This document shows positions 18,055-25,703 of a DNA stretch of 64,000 nt, one piece after another (positions within the stretch are counted from its first letter, which is position 1; each line of letters starts with the position of its first letter). The position numbers and the translations under genes are program-made. Origin of the DNA: Isoptericola peretonis (lineage in GTDB: Bacteria; Actinomycetota; Actinomycetes; Actinomycetales; Cellulomonadaceae); the NCBI GenBank assembly GCA_023241745.1, contig JALQCY010000004.1:248001-312000 (forward strand). The letters are read 5' to 3'. The notes under the pieces were generated by a model. The model worked only from the letters and a program-made list of their open reading frames with translations, was not told the DNA's origin and searched no databases.

Positions 18055-19506
18055 ATGCCTCAGAACGTTCTGTCGTCGGACACGCATGTCCAGGACGCGC
18101 CCGCAGCGGCGCCGCGGCCCCGTAAGGTTCCCCGCATCGTCGTCCTCGGCGGTGGGTCCGTCGGCCTCTACGTGGCGCGTCGTCTGCGCCGCAAGCTCGG
18201 CAAGCGCGAGGCGGCGATCGTCGTCGTCGACCCCCGGCCGTACATGACGTACGCGCCGTTCCTGCCGGAGGCGGGCGCGGGCTCGATCGACGCGCGTGAC
18301 GTCGTCGCCCCCCACCGCATCGCGCTCAAGGGCGTGGACGTGCTGCAGGGCCTGGTCAACCACATCGACCACGCCGGGCACAAGGTCACGATCCACCCCG
18401 AGGAGGGGCCGGACTACGAGGTCTCCTACGACCAGCTCGTCGTCGGCCTCGGATCGGTGTCCCGCACCCTGCCCATCCCGGGCCTCGCCGAGAACGCGAT
18501 CGGCTTCAAGAACGTGGAGGAGGCCATCGCGGTCCGCAACCACGTGCTCAACCGCATGGACGTCGCGTCCTCCACCTGGGACGCCGACCTGCGCAAGCGG
18601 ATGCTGACCTTCACCTTCGTGGGTGGCGGGTTCGCGGGCATCGAGGCCCTCGCCGAGATCGAGGACATGGCGCGGTACGCCACCCGCAACTACCCGACGA
18701 TCGACGTCGACGACCTGCGCTTCGTCATGATCGAGGGCACGGGCCGCATCCTGCCCGAGGTCTCGGAGCCCATGGGTCTGTGGGCGCTCGACGAGATGAA
18801 GAAGCGTGGCATCGAGTTCCACCTCAACACGTTCCTGTCGTCGTGCGTCGACGGGCACGTGGTGACCTCGACGGGCGTCGAGTTCGACACCGAGACCATC
18901 GTGTGGACCGCAGGCGTCAAGGCGAACCCGGTCATCAAGGAGGAGTCCGACCTCCCGTTCGACAAGCTCGGCCGCGTCATCGTCAAGCCGACCCTGCAGG
19001 TCGCGACGGAGGACGGCGAGATCGTCCCCGACGCGTGGGCCGCGGGCGACTGCGCCGCCGTGCCGGACGTGCTCAACCCGGGCCAGTTCTGCCCGCCGAA
19101 CGCGCAGCACGCGATCCGCGAGGCCACCAAGCTCGCCGACAACATGATCGCCGTGCTGAAGGGCGAGCAGCCCGAGGACTACAGCCACAAGAGCGTCGGC
19201 GTGGTCGCCTCCCTCGGCCTGTACAAGGGTGTCGCGGAGCTGTTCGGCTTCCTCAAGCTGCGCGGCCCGCTCGCGTGGCTGGCGCACCGCGGCTACCACG
19301 TCATGGCGATGCCGACCGGCAATCGTAAGGTGCGCATCCTGATCGGCTGGGTCGGCCAGTTCATCATGGGCCGCGAGATCGTCTCGCTCGGTTCGCTGCA
19401 CGACCCGCGTGACGAGTTCCGCAAGGCCTCCGTGCCGCCCAAGCAGCCGGGCCAGAAGGTGGAGCAGAAGGCCGAGTCGTCAGCCGCGCGCGCCGAGAAG
19501 GGCTGA
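18055..19506 (+). CDS. NAD(P)/FAD-dependent oxidoreductase, type II NADH dehydrogenase-like
   Basis: 483 residues. Two Rossmann motifs are visible: an FAD-binding VVLGGGSVGLYVARRL near residue 30 and an NAD-binding FVGGGFAGIEALAEIEDM near 190, followed by the FAD-contacting AAGDCAAVPD at about 330. The C-terminus is amphipathic (WVGQFIMGREI), fitting peripheral membrane attachment. It probably feeds NADH electrons to menaquinone. The ATG at 18055 is set by the TAGAAT element upstream; 18046 is an in-frame alternative. The tail is Lys/Glu/Ala-rich low complexity. Confidence 0.9.
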   Translation: MPQNVLSSDTHVQDAPAAAPRPRKVPRIVVLGGGSVGLYVARRLRRKLGKREAAIVVVDPRPYMTYAPFLPEAGAGSIDARDVVAPHRIALKGVDVLQGLVNHIDHAGHKVTIHPEEGPDYEVSYDQLVVGLGSVSRTLPIPGLAENAIGFKNVEEAIAVRNHVLNRMDVASSTWDADLRKRMLTFTFVGGGFAGIEALAEIEDMARYATRNYPTIDVDDLRFVMIEGTGRILPEVSEPMGLWALDEMKKRGIEFHLNTFLSSCVDGHVVTSTGVEFDTETIVWTAGVKANPVIKEESDLPFDKLGRVIVKPTLQVATEDGEIVPDAWAAGDCAAVPDVLNPGQFCPPNAQHAIREATKLADNMIAVLKGEQPEDYSHKSVGVVASLGLYKGVAELFGFLKLRGPLAWLAHRGYHVMAMPTGNRKVRILIGWVGQFIMGREIVSLGSLHDPRDEFRKASVPPKQPGQKVEQKAESSAARAEKG

Positions 19507-19538
19507 CCTCCCTCCTTGCCGAGATAGAGAAGGCGACG

Positions 19539-19612
19539 GCCCCCGTAGCCCAACTGGCAGAGGCAGCCGGCTTAAACCCGGCCCAGTCCCGGTTCGAACC
19601 CGGGCGGGGGCA
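19539..19612 (+). tRNA. tRNA with UAA anticodon, short variable loop (tRNA-Leu-like)
   Basis: A 74-nt cloverleaf: 7-bp acceptor stem GCCCCCG/CGGGGGC, D arm with a 3-bp stem, anticodon stem GCCGG/CCGGC around loop CTTAAAC, variable loop CCAGT, T stem CCCGG/CCGGG with TTCGAAC, discriminator A. CCA is not encoded. Anticodon TAA at 19573-19575 reads UUA (Leu). The 3-bp D stem, large D loop and A73 fit tRNA-Leu, but the long class II variable arm expected for Leu is absent. A normal Leu identity is therefore likely but not certain. Confidence 0.85.
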
Positions 19613-19614
19613 CC

Positions 19615-20523
19615 TCAGCGCGTCATCTCGGCGGTGACTTCGGCGCCCGCGTGCCGGAACGCGTCGACGACGCGGCGCACGGCGAGCCGCTCCGCACGGT
19701 CGGGGCGCAGCACGGTGGAGATGTGCCGGGCGGACGCGATGTCCGCCAGCTCGCGCAGCACCAGGCCGGCTCCCGTGGGGGTGGTGAAGCGGGGCAGGAC
19801 GGCGACCTGGTCGCCGGCGGCGACGAGGGACTCGATGAGGCGGTTGTCGCGCAGCCGTTGGGTGACGCGCACCTGGGCCGCGGCGGCCTGCTCGACGGCG
19901 AGCCGCACGGAGTCGAAGGGGTACCCCAGGGGCACGCCGATCCAGTCGACGTCCACGAGGTCGCTCGGCCGCACCCGGGGCAGTCGCGCGAGCGGATGGC
20001 CGGTGGCCATCGCGATGTCGAGGGGCTCGCGGGCCAGGGGCACCACGGTCAGGCCCTCGGCTCCCGCCGGTCGCACGCTGGTGAGCGAGTGCGCGACGAC
20101 GACGTCGTGGTCCGCCGCGAGCGGCCCGTACTCGGCCTCCGCGATGTCGACGTCGGCGCACTGCAGCGTGATCGCGCTGCCGTCGAGGTCGGCCATGACG
20201 CGGGGGAGCAGGAACGTCGCGGCGCTGGCCAGCGCCGCCACGGTGACCGTGCCCGACGGCTCGCCCTGGAACGCGTCCCAGCGCGCCTGCACCTGCGCGA
20301 GGGCGGCCGCCACTGCCGTGCCTCCCTCGGCGAGCACCCGGCCGGCCTCGGTGAGGCGCAGACCGCGACCCGCCGCCTCGACGAGCGGGGTGCGCAGCTC
20401 GCGCTGGGCGGTGCGCAGCTGCTGCGACACCGCCGACGGCGTGCGGTGGGTGGCGCGGGCGACGGCGGTCACGCTGCCGCGGTCGGCGAGCTCGCGCAGG
20501 AGCTCGAGATGCCGGACGTCCAT
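19615..20523 (-). CDS. LysR-family transcriptional regulator (EamA partner 1)
   Basis: 302 residues. The N-terminal winged HTH (MDVRHLELLRELADRGSV, HRTPSAVSQQLRTAQREL) is followed by a type 2 periplasmic-binding effector domain. TAGGCT on the minus strand (20535-20530) ends 6 nt before the ATG, suggesting a leaderless transcript. It is divergent from an EamA transporter, the classic arrangement in which LysR activates an exporter on sensing its substrate. The 3' end reaches the tRNA gene. Confidence 0.9.
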   Translation of the reverse strand: MDVRHLELLRELADRGSVTAVARATHRTPSAVSQQLRTAQRELRTPLVEAAGRGLRLTEAGRVLAEGGTAVAAALAQVQARWDAFQGEPSGTVTVAALASAATFLLPRVMADLDGSAITLQCADVDIAEAEYGPLAADHDVVVAHSLTSVRPAGAEGLTVVPLAREPLDIAMATGHPLARLPRVRPSDLVDVDWIGVPLGYPFDSVRLAVEQAAAAQVRVTQRLRDNRLIESLVAAGDQVAVLPRFTTPTGAGLVLRELADIASARHISTVLRPDRAERLAVRRVVDAFRHAGAEVTAEMTR

Positions 20524-20546
20524 GAAGCCAGCCTACAAACATGGTG

Positions 20547-20561
20547 AAGCAACTTTCGCTT
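20547..20561. promoter_or_regulatory. Possible LysR site in the divergent lysR-eamA region
   Basis: AAGC-N7-GCTT is an interrupted inverted repeat lying between the two divergent genes, 34 bp before the EamA start. Short arms make it a weak candidate. Confidence 0.3.
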
Positions 20562-20594
20562 GTCCTTCAGGATCATGGGGGTGAGGCTGGGCGC

Positions 20595-21530
20595 ATGCCC
20601 GCCCGTCACCGGCTCCTCGCCGCGCTCGTCGCCCTCCTGTGGGGGCTGAACTTCATCGCCATCGACGCGTCGCTGCAGCACTTCCCGCCGATGTTCCTCG
20701 TGGCGCTACGGTTCGCGCTCATCGCGATCCCCACGGTCCTGCTCGTGCCGTGGCCCGACGTGCCCGTGCGCTGGGTGGTCGGCTACGGGCTCGGGTTCGG
20801 CGCCCTGCAGTTCCTGTTCCTCTACTGGGGCATGGCGGCGGGGATGCCCGCCGGGCTGGCGTCGCTCGTGCTGCAGATGTCCGGCCCCTTCACGGTGCTG
20901 CTCGGCGCCACGTTCCTGCGCGAGCGCGTGAGCGGGCGGCAGGTGCTCGGCATCCTCGTGGCGGTCGGCGGGCTCACCCTCGTGGCGTGGCAGCAGGCAG
21001 AGAGCGCCACCGTGGTGCCGTTCCTGCTCACGCTGGCCGGCGCCTTCGGCTGGGCGATCGGCAACATCTGCAACCGGCAGGCCAAGCCGACCAGTCCGTT
21101 GCGCCTCACGCTGTGGATGTCGGTGGTGCCCCCGCTGCCGATGCTCGCGCTGTCGCTCTTCGTCGAGGGGCCGGAGGAGATCGCCCGCTCGCTCACGTCG
21201 TGGGACGACCCGGCGGCGGTCGGCGCCGTCGTCGGCCTCCTGTACACGGTGGTGGTCGCCACGGTGCTGGGCTCCGGCGTGTGGACCTGGCTCATGGCCC
21301 GTCACCCGGCGGGGGTGGTGGCGCCCTTCTCCATGCTCGTGCCGGTGGTCGGCATGACTGCGGCCTGGCTGATGCTCGGCGAGAGGGTGACACCCCTCGA
21401 GGGGGTCGGGGCGGTGCTCGTCGTCGGGGGCGTGCTCTTCGGCAGCACCCGCGCGCGTCGTCTTCTGCCGTCAGCAGAACGGGCGTCCGCGGCACCGTTG
21501 ACGGAGCCGTCGGGTGCCGGGCGCGGGTAG
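20595..21530 (+). CDS. EamA-family (DMT) metabolite exporter 1
   Basis: 311 residues with about ten hydrophobic helices in two EamA repeats (first LLAALVALLWGLNFIAID, second starting near AFGWAIGNICNRQ). It is a drug/metabolite transporter, of the type that exports amino acids or related metabolites. The ATG at 20595 is chosen at the first helix; an ATG at 20541 would add an unlikely leader overlapping the regulatory region. It is divergent from LysR. The last 70 bp hold the operator of the following popR-like gene. Confidence 0.88.
   Translation: MPARHRLLAALVALLWGLNFIAIDASLQHFPPMFLVALRFALIAIPTVLLVPWPDVPVRWVVGYGLGFGALQFLFLYWGMAAGMPAGLASLVLQMSGPFTVLLGATFLRERVSGRQVLGILVAVGGLTLVAWQQAESATVVPFLLTLAGAFGWAIGNICNRQAKPTSPLRLTLWMSVVPPLPMLALSLFVEGPEEIARSLTSWDDPAAVGAVVGLLYTVVVATVLGSGVWTWLMARHPAGVVAPFSMLVPVVGMTAAWLMLGERVTPLEGVGAVLVVGGVLFGSTRARRLLPSAERASAAPLTEPSGAGRG
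21463..21479. promoter_or_regulatory. PopR-type operator upstream of the popR-like gene
   Basis: TTCTGC-N5-GCAGAA is a perfect interrupted palindrome, readable as TCTGCC-N3-AGCAGA. It lies inside the 3' end of the EamA gene, 61 bp before the HTH gene start. The same TCTGC-N5-GCAGA pattern recurs before the clpP operon at 23793-23807. Confidence 0.7.
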
Positions 21531-21540
21531 CGTCGTCGGC

Positions 21541-21936
21541 ATGACGGCGGACACGCGGGTCGGCACGGCGACCGAGGTGCAGCACGTGCGCGAACCCCTG
21601 CTGCGCCACCTCGTGGGCGCGATCCTGCGCCGCGCGCGGCTGCGCCAGGGCCGCACCCTGCAGGAGGTGGCCGGCGCCGCACGCATGTCCACGGCGTACC
21701 TGTCGGAAGTGGAGCGTGGGCGCAAGGAGGCGTCGTCCGAGGTGCTCGCCGCCGTGTGCGCGGCCCTCGGCATCCGGCTCGTCGACCTCGTCGCCCAGGC
21801 GCACGACGCGCTCGCCGCGACCGTCGAGCAGCAGCAGCGGGTCCGGGTGCTCACCTCCGTGCGCGACCGGTCGCCGTCGTCGGCCCGGCACGTGCGCTCG
21901 GCGCCGACGTCGGACGTCGTCGCCCTCGCGGCCTAG
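21541..21936 (+). CDS. popR: PopR/ClgR-like HTH regulator with ssrA-like C-terminal degron
   Basis: 131 residues. The single Xre-type HTH (about 30-85: LRQGRTLQEVAGAARMSTAYLSEVERG, cut here) is of the ClgR/PopR type. The protein ends VVALAA; the last four residues ALAA are those of the E. coli ssrA tag, and a C-terminal Ala pair is what targets Streptomyces PopR to ClpP. A matching operator lies upstream of this gene and of the clpP operon 2 kb away. The likely role is activation of the clpP pair and own destruction by Clp. TAGCGT (21528-21533) ends 7 nt before the ATG, suggesting a leaderless transcript. The symbol is given by this combined evidence. Confidence 0.8.
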   Translation: MTADTRVGTATEVQHVREPLLRHLVGAILRRARLRQGRTLQEVAGAARMSTAYLSEVERGRKEASSEVLAAVCAALGIRLVDLVAQAHDALAATVEQQQRVRVLTSVRDRSPSSARHVRSAPTSDVVALAA

Positions 21937-21953
21937 GGCTACCGTCGGGCGGC

Positions 21954-22517
21954 ATGGAGTTCTTCTGCTATCACCGTGACCGTGCCGGATCGAGGGAGCT
22001 GCGCGAGGCGCTCAACGACGAGCACCTGGCCTACATGGACCGGTTCGCGGACGGGATGATCGCTCGGGGGCCGACGACGACGGACGGCGGCGAGACTCTG
22101 ACGGGCAGCGTGCACGTGCTCGACCTGCCCGGCCCGGAGGCCGCCCGGGCGTTCGCGTTCGAGGAGCCCAACTATCAGGCGGGCGCCTACCGCGACGTGC
22201 TGCTGCGCCGCTGGCGCAACACTCTCGGCCGCACCATGGACGACTACCCGGGCGGGCCGGACGGCGATCCCCGCTTCCTGGTCCTCGGCCTCGGGTGGCG
22301 GGGGACCGGCGAGCCGCTCGTGGCGGCGAGCACCGGGGCCGGCCTCGTCGCGGCGGGGCCGCTCCTGTCCGACGACGGCGCCGTCGTCGTCGGCGCCGTC
22401 GCACTGGTCGAGGCCGGCGGGCCCGTCGACGCACGCCGGGTGCTGGTCGCGGACGACTACACGGACGTCGAGGTCCACGACTGGCACTTCGGCGGGCGCC
22501 CCAGGGTCGCGTCCTAG
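21954..22517 (+). CDS. YciI-like protein with probable duplicated domain
   Basis: 187 residues. The N-terminal half ([53 protein letters not shown]; segments separated) matches YCII ferredoxin-like proteins of unknown biochemical role. The C-terminal half repeats the pattern ([23 protein letters not shown], partly degenerate). A TACCGT element ends 8 nt before the ATG. It sits between popR-like and the convergent clpP operon, whose last gene it overlaps by 4 bp. Confidence 0.7.
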   Translation: MEFFCYHRDRAGSRELREALNDEHLAYMDRFADGMIARGPTTTDGGETLTGSVHVLDLPGPEAARAFAFEEPNYQAGAYRDVLLRRWRNTLGRTMDDYPGGPDGDPRFLVLGLGWRGTGEPLVAASTGAGLVAAGPLLSDDGAVVVGAVALVEAGGPVDARRVLVADDYTDVEVHDWHFGGRPRVAS

Positions 22518-23125
22518 GCCGCGGCGCGCGCCGACAGCTTGCGCGAGGTGACGACGGCGTCCGCGACGCCGTAGTCGACCGCGTCGCGCGCGGACAGGAT
22601 GAGGTCACGGTCGGTGTCGGCTCGCAGGCGTTCCACCGTCTGCCCGGTGTGCCGGGCCAGGAGCTGCTCCGTCTCGGACCGCAGGCGTAGCACCTCGCGC
22701 GCCTGGATGGCCAGGTCCGAGACGGTGCCCTGCCCCTGGGCGGACGGCTGGTGCAGCAGCACGCGCGAGTGCTCCAGCACGGTCCTCCTGCCGGGCGTGC
22801 CGGCGGAGAGCAGCACCGCCGAGGCGGACGCCGCCTGGCCCATGCAGGTGGTCGCGACGTCGCAGCGCACGTACTGCATGGTGTCGTAGATCGCCGTCAT
22901 CGCGGTGGCGGAGCCGCCGGGGGAGTTGATGTACAGGCCGATCTCCTGCTCGGGCGACTCGGACTCGAGGTGCAGCAGCTGCGCCATGACGACGTTCGCC
23001 ACGCCGTCGTCGATCTCTGTCCCGAGGAAGATGATGCGGTCGCGCAGCAGGCGGCTGAAGACGTCGGAGTAGCGCTCGCCGAGCGGGGTGCGCTCGACGA
23101 CGTTCGGGATCGTGTAGCTGCTCAT
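22514..23125 (-). CDS. clpP4: ATP-dependent Clp protease proteolytic subunit, second of pair
   Basis: 203 residues. A full catalytic triad is visible: Ser100 in [10 protein letters not shown], His125 in LLHQPSAQ, Asp174 in TDRDLILSA. The SPGGS substrate-groove motif is at 68-72. ClpP forms tetradecameric serine protease chambers with ClpX/ClpC. TGATG overlap with the upstream clpP. It ends Arg-Ala-Ala-Ala. The number 4 is assigned by analogy with the Streptomyces PopR-controlled pair; the housekeeping pair is expected elsewhere, next to tig/clpX. Confidence 0.88.
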   Translation of the reverse strand: MSSYTIPNVVERTPLGERYSDVFSRLLRDRIIFLGTEIDDGVANVVMAQLLHLESESPEQEIGLYINSPGGSATAMTAIYDTMQYVRCDVATTCMGQAASASAVLLSAGTPGRRTVLEHSRVLLHQPSAQGQGTVSDLAIQAREVLRLRSETEQLLARHTGQTVERLRADTDRDLILSARDAVDYGVADAVVTSRKLSARAAA

Positions 23126-23736
23126 CAGAGCCCCGCCTTCCGGCCGGCGGCGGTGGGCCGCACGTCGTCGACGGTCTCCACGATGCGGTCGACCATGCCG
23201 TACTCGAGCGCCTCGGCCGCGGTGAACCAGCGGTCACGGTCGCTGTCGGCGGCGATCTGCTCCACCGTCCGCCCGGTGTGCTGCGCGATGAGCTCGTGCA
23301 TGACGCGCTTGGTGTGCTCCAGGTTCTCCGCCTGGATGGCGATGTCCACCGCGGTGCCGCCGATGCCCGCCGACGGCTGGTGCATCATCACGCGGGTGTG
23401 CGGCAGGGCGTACCGCTTGCCCTTGGTGCCGGTGGCCAGGAGGAACTGCCCCATGCTGGCCGCGAAGCCGAAGCCTACGGTCACGACGTCGTTCGGCAGC
23501 AGCCGCATGGTGTCGTAGATGCCGAGCCCGGCGGAGACGGAGCCGCCGGGGGAGTTCACGTACAGCGCGACGTCGGACCGGGGGTCCTCCGCCGACAGGA
23601 GCAGGAGCTGGGCCACGACGCGGTTGGCGACCGCGTCGTCGATCTCGGTGCCGATCACCACGATGCGCTGGTGCAGCAGCCGGGCGGTGAGCTGGTCGTC
23701 GAAGGCGGGTGAGGGAGGCGGTGTCGGTGTGCTCAT
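23125..23736 (-). CDS. clpP3: ATP-dependent Clp protease proteolytic subunit, first of pair
   Basis: 203 residues. Triad Ser94 ([10 protein letters not shown]), His119 (VMMHQPSAG), Asp168 ([10 protein letters not shown]), with NSPGGS at 61-66. The N-terminus is a short Pro-rich extension. It is the first gene of a two-subunit operon likely to form a mixed ClpP tetradecamer. A PopR-type palindrome lies 57-71 bp upstream of its start. The numbering follows the Streptomyces PopR-regulated pair and is inference. Confidence 0.88.
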   Translation of the reverse strand: MSTPTPPPSPAFDDQLTARLLHQRIVVIGTEIDDAVANRVVAQLLLLSAEDPRSDVALYVNSPGGSVSAGLGIYDTMRLLPNDVVTVGFGFAASMGQFLLATGTKGKRYALPHTRVMMHQPSAGIGGTAVDIAIQAENLEHTKRVMHELIAQHTGRTVEQIAADSDRDRWFTAAEALEYGMVDRIVETVDDVRPTAAGRKAGL

Positions 23737-23777
23737 GGCCCCACCGTCCGACGACGGCGCGCTCGGCGGGAGGTTTC

Positions 23778-23807
23778 TCTGCCCGCAGCGCATCTGCCCA
23801 CGGCAGA
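23778..23807. promoter_or_regulatory. PopR-type operator(s) upstream of the clpP operon
   Basis: TCTGCC-CAC-GGCAGA (23793-23807) is a perfect palindrome. A second TCTGCC half site with degenerate partner (23778-23792) is placed 15 bp away. The palindrome matches the element upstream of the popR-like gene and, as I recall it, the TCTGCC-N3-GGCAGA site of Streptomyces PopR. Confidence 0.75.
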
Positions 23808-23813
23808 CAGGTG

Positions 23814-24290
23814 CTACGTCGAGCGCTTGTAGGCGTCGAGGTCGGCGTTGAGGCGCTCGACGAGGTCGGCGAGGCGGACCCGGTCCTCCGGCGCCCAGTC
23901 CGCCAGCACCTCGGTGTAGGTGGTGGCGCGCCGGCGGCGCTGCGCCCGTAGGGCATCGCGGCCGCCGGCGGTGGCGGTGACGACGACGGCGCGGCCGTCG
24001 TGCGGGTCGCGGGAGCGCTCCACATGGCCGGCGCGCTCCAGCGCCACGACCTGGCGGGTCACCGTGGAGGCGTCGATGCCGAGCCGGTCGGCGAGGGCCT
24101 GCACCCGCTGGGGGCCGCCGTCGCGCAGCGCGTGCAGCAGCAGGTACCCGGAGCGGTCGAGGTCGTGGCCCCCCGTGCGTGCGGTGGTGGCGGCGGTGGT
24201 GCGCTCGGCACGACGGAGCAGCTGGGCGAGGCCGAGCTCCACGCGCGCGAGCACGTCGGGGTCCACATTGTTTCCTCGAGCAGCGGTCAT
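23814..24290 (-). CDS. MarR-family transcriptional regulator
   Basis: 158 residues, winged helix (RVQALADRLGIDASTVTRQV, then DPHDGRAVVVTATAGG wing). On the minus strand TAGGAT (24302-24297) precedes the ATG by 6 nt, so the transcript is probably leaderless. It is divergent from an MFS transporter with a 19-bp perfect palindrome between them, the usual MarR repressor arrangement. It lies directly upstream of the clpP operon in the same direction. Confidence 0.92.
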   Translation of the reverse strand: MTAARGNNVDPDVLARVELGLAQLLRRAERTTAATTARTGGHDLDRSGYLLLHALRDGGPQRVQALADRLGIDASTVTRQVVALERAGHVERSRDPHDGRAVVVTATAGGRDALRAQRRRRATTYTEVLADWAPEDRVRLADLVERLNADLDAYKRST

Positions 24291-24310
24291 AGGTGTATCC
24301 TACAGGCAAT

Positions 24311-24329
24311 TACCTGCATCATGCAGGTA
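24311..24329. promoter_or_regulatory. 19-bp perfect palindrome, probable MarR operator
   Basis: TACCTGCATCATGCAGGTA: 9-bp arms around one base, between marR-type and MFS genes. It overlaps where the -35 of the MarR promoter would lie and sits about 25 bp before the transporter start. Confidence 0.75.
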
Positions 24330-24354
24330 TCTCGGAACTGGAGTTGAGGAGCTC

Positions 24355-25587
24355 GTGGCAGGCACGCGCAACGAACCGAACAAGACCGCCATCTACGCCA
24401 CCGCGCTGACGGCGTTCTTCGCCATCGCCGGCATCGCCGTCGTCGACCCGATCCTGCCGATCATCGGCGAGGAGATCGGCGCCACCACCTGGCAGATCGA
24501 GCTGCTGTTCACCGCATACATCGCGGTGATGGCGGTGGGCATGATCCCGGCCGTGCTGGCCACCGGGAAGTTCGGGTACAAGAAGATCCTCGGCGCCGGC
24601 GTCACCCTCGTCGCGATCGCCGCGATCCTCGCCGCGCTGAGCACCTCCATCGGCCAGCTCGCGGCCCTGCGCGGCCTGTGGGGGCTGGGCAACGCGATGT
24701 TCTTCGCCACCGCCATGGTGCTGCTCGTCTCGCTCGCCAACGACCGCGAGTGGGTGGTCGGCATCTTCGAGACCTGCGTGGGCCTCGGGTTCGCCGTCGG
24801 GCCCCTCATCGGCGGTCTGCTCGGCAGCATCAGCTGGCGGGTGCCGTTCTTCGCCTGCGGCCTGTTCATGGTCGTCGCGCTGGCGGTGTCGGTCACGAGG
24901 CTCAAGGACCCGGCCACCAAGCCCTCGCAGCTGCACGTCGGCCAGGTCTTCGCCGTCTTCCGCAAGCCCGCGTTCCTCGCGCTCGCCGCCGTGACCGCCG
25001 CCTACAACTTCGTCTTCTTCGTCATCCTCGGGTACACACCGATCTTCCTCGGGCTCGACGTCGTCCCGCTGGGACTCGTCTTCACCGCCTGGGGCCTCGG
25101 CCTCGCGTTCGGCATCCTCGTCGTAGGGCACCGGCTCGCCCACGCGATCGGCGCCGTGCAGACCCTCGGCGTCGCCGTCGGCGGGGTGCTCGTCATGACC
25201 CTCCTGCTCGCGCTCGGCCTCCCCACGCCGGCCTCGATCGTCGTGCTCGTCGTCGCCGGCGTGTTCATGGGCGTCGCCAACGCGATCCTCACCGACCTGA
25301 GCCTCGCGCTGGGCGACCCCGACCGTCGCGTCACGACGGGCGCCTTCAACCTCGTGCGCTGGGGCTTCGCCGCCCCCGCCCCGGTCATCGCGGGGCTGCT
25401 GCACCCCGTGGGCGCCTCCGCCCCGTACTGGGTCGCGGTGGGCGTGCTCGCCGTCGGCGTCGTCGTCTTCCTGCTCACCGCGCACCGGATGGCCGGGCAG
25501 CTCGGCGAGCGCGTGCTGTGGTCGCGGTGGAACCGCGCCGCCCGCGCCGTCGAGGGCACGCCCGAGGAGGCCGTGTCCGAGCTGTGA
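24355..25587 (+). CDS. MFS drug/metabolite efflux transporter
   Basis: 410 residues with about 12 hydrophobic helices. Helix 1 reads AIYATALTAFFAIAGIAVVD, with a motif-A-like TGKFGYKKILGAG after helix 2 and the motif-C-like GLGFAVGPLIGGLLG in helix 5, typical of exporters. The GTG at 24355 follows a GTTGAGGAG ribosome-site region. MarR-controlled by arrangement. The substrate cannot be read from sequence. Confidence 0.9.
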   Translation: MAGTRNEPNKTAIYATALTAFFAIAGIAVVDPILPIIGEEIGATTWQIELLFTAYIAVMAVGMIPAVLATGKFGYKKILGAGVTLVAIAAILAALSTSIGQLAALRGLWGLGNAMFFATAMVLLVSLANDREWVVGIFETCVGLGFAVGPLIGGLLGSISWRVPFFACGLFMVVALAVSVTRLKDPATKPSQLHVGQVFAVFRKPAFLALAAVTAAYNFVFFVILGYTPIFLGLDVVPLGLVFTAWGLGLAFGILVVGHRLAHAIGAVQTLGVAVGGVLVMTLLLALGLPTPASIVVLVVAGVFMGVANAILTDLSLALGDPDRRVTTGAFNLVRWGFAAPAPVIAGLLHPVGASAPYWVAVGVLAVGVVVFLLTAHRMAGQLGERVLWSRWNRAARAVEGTPEEAVSEL

Positions 25588-25703
25588 GGCGGTCGTCCTT
25601 TCGGACGATGCGGGCGGGAACCGGCGGAGCGTATCGTCCGTTCAGTCCTGCGTCACGACAGCGGAGTCGTGCACCACCTGCCGACCGCCCGACTGGAGTG
25701 AGC

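Noticed and set aside
19539..19612. Reading the tRNA as tRNA-Lys or as an ochre suppressor
   Set aside because: The 7-nt loop fixed by the perfect 5-bp stem gives anticodon TAA, which reads UUA; an ochre suppressor would need TTA.
20541..20594. ATG at 20541 as start of the EamA gene
   Set aside because: It would add 18 residues over the regulatory region; the first helix begins right after the ATG at 20595.
19500..21000. Genomic island integrated at the tRNA gene
   Set aside because: No integrase, no duplicated tRNA 3' end and no phage-like genes in the following 5 kb.
23793..23807. The clpP-upstream palindrome as a terminator of the MarR gene
   Set aside because: The stem is only 6 bp with a 3-nt loop, and the same pattern recurs before the popR-like gene inside a coding region, which fits an operator better.
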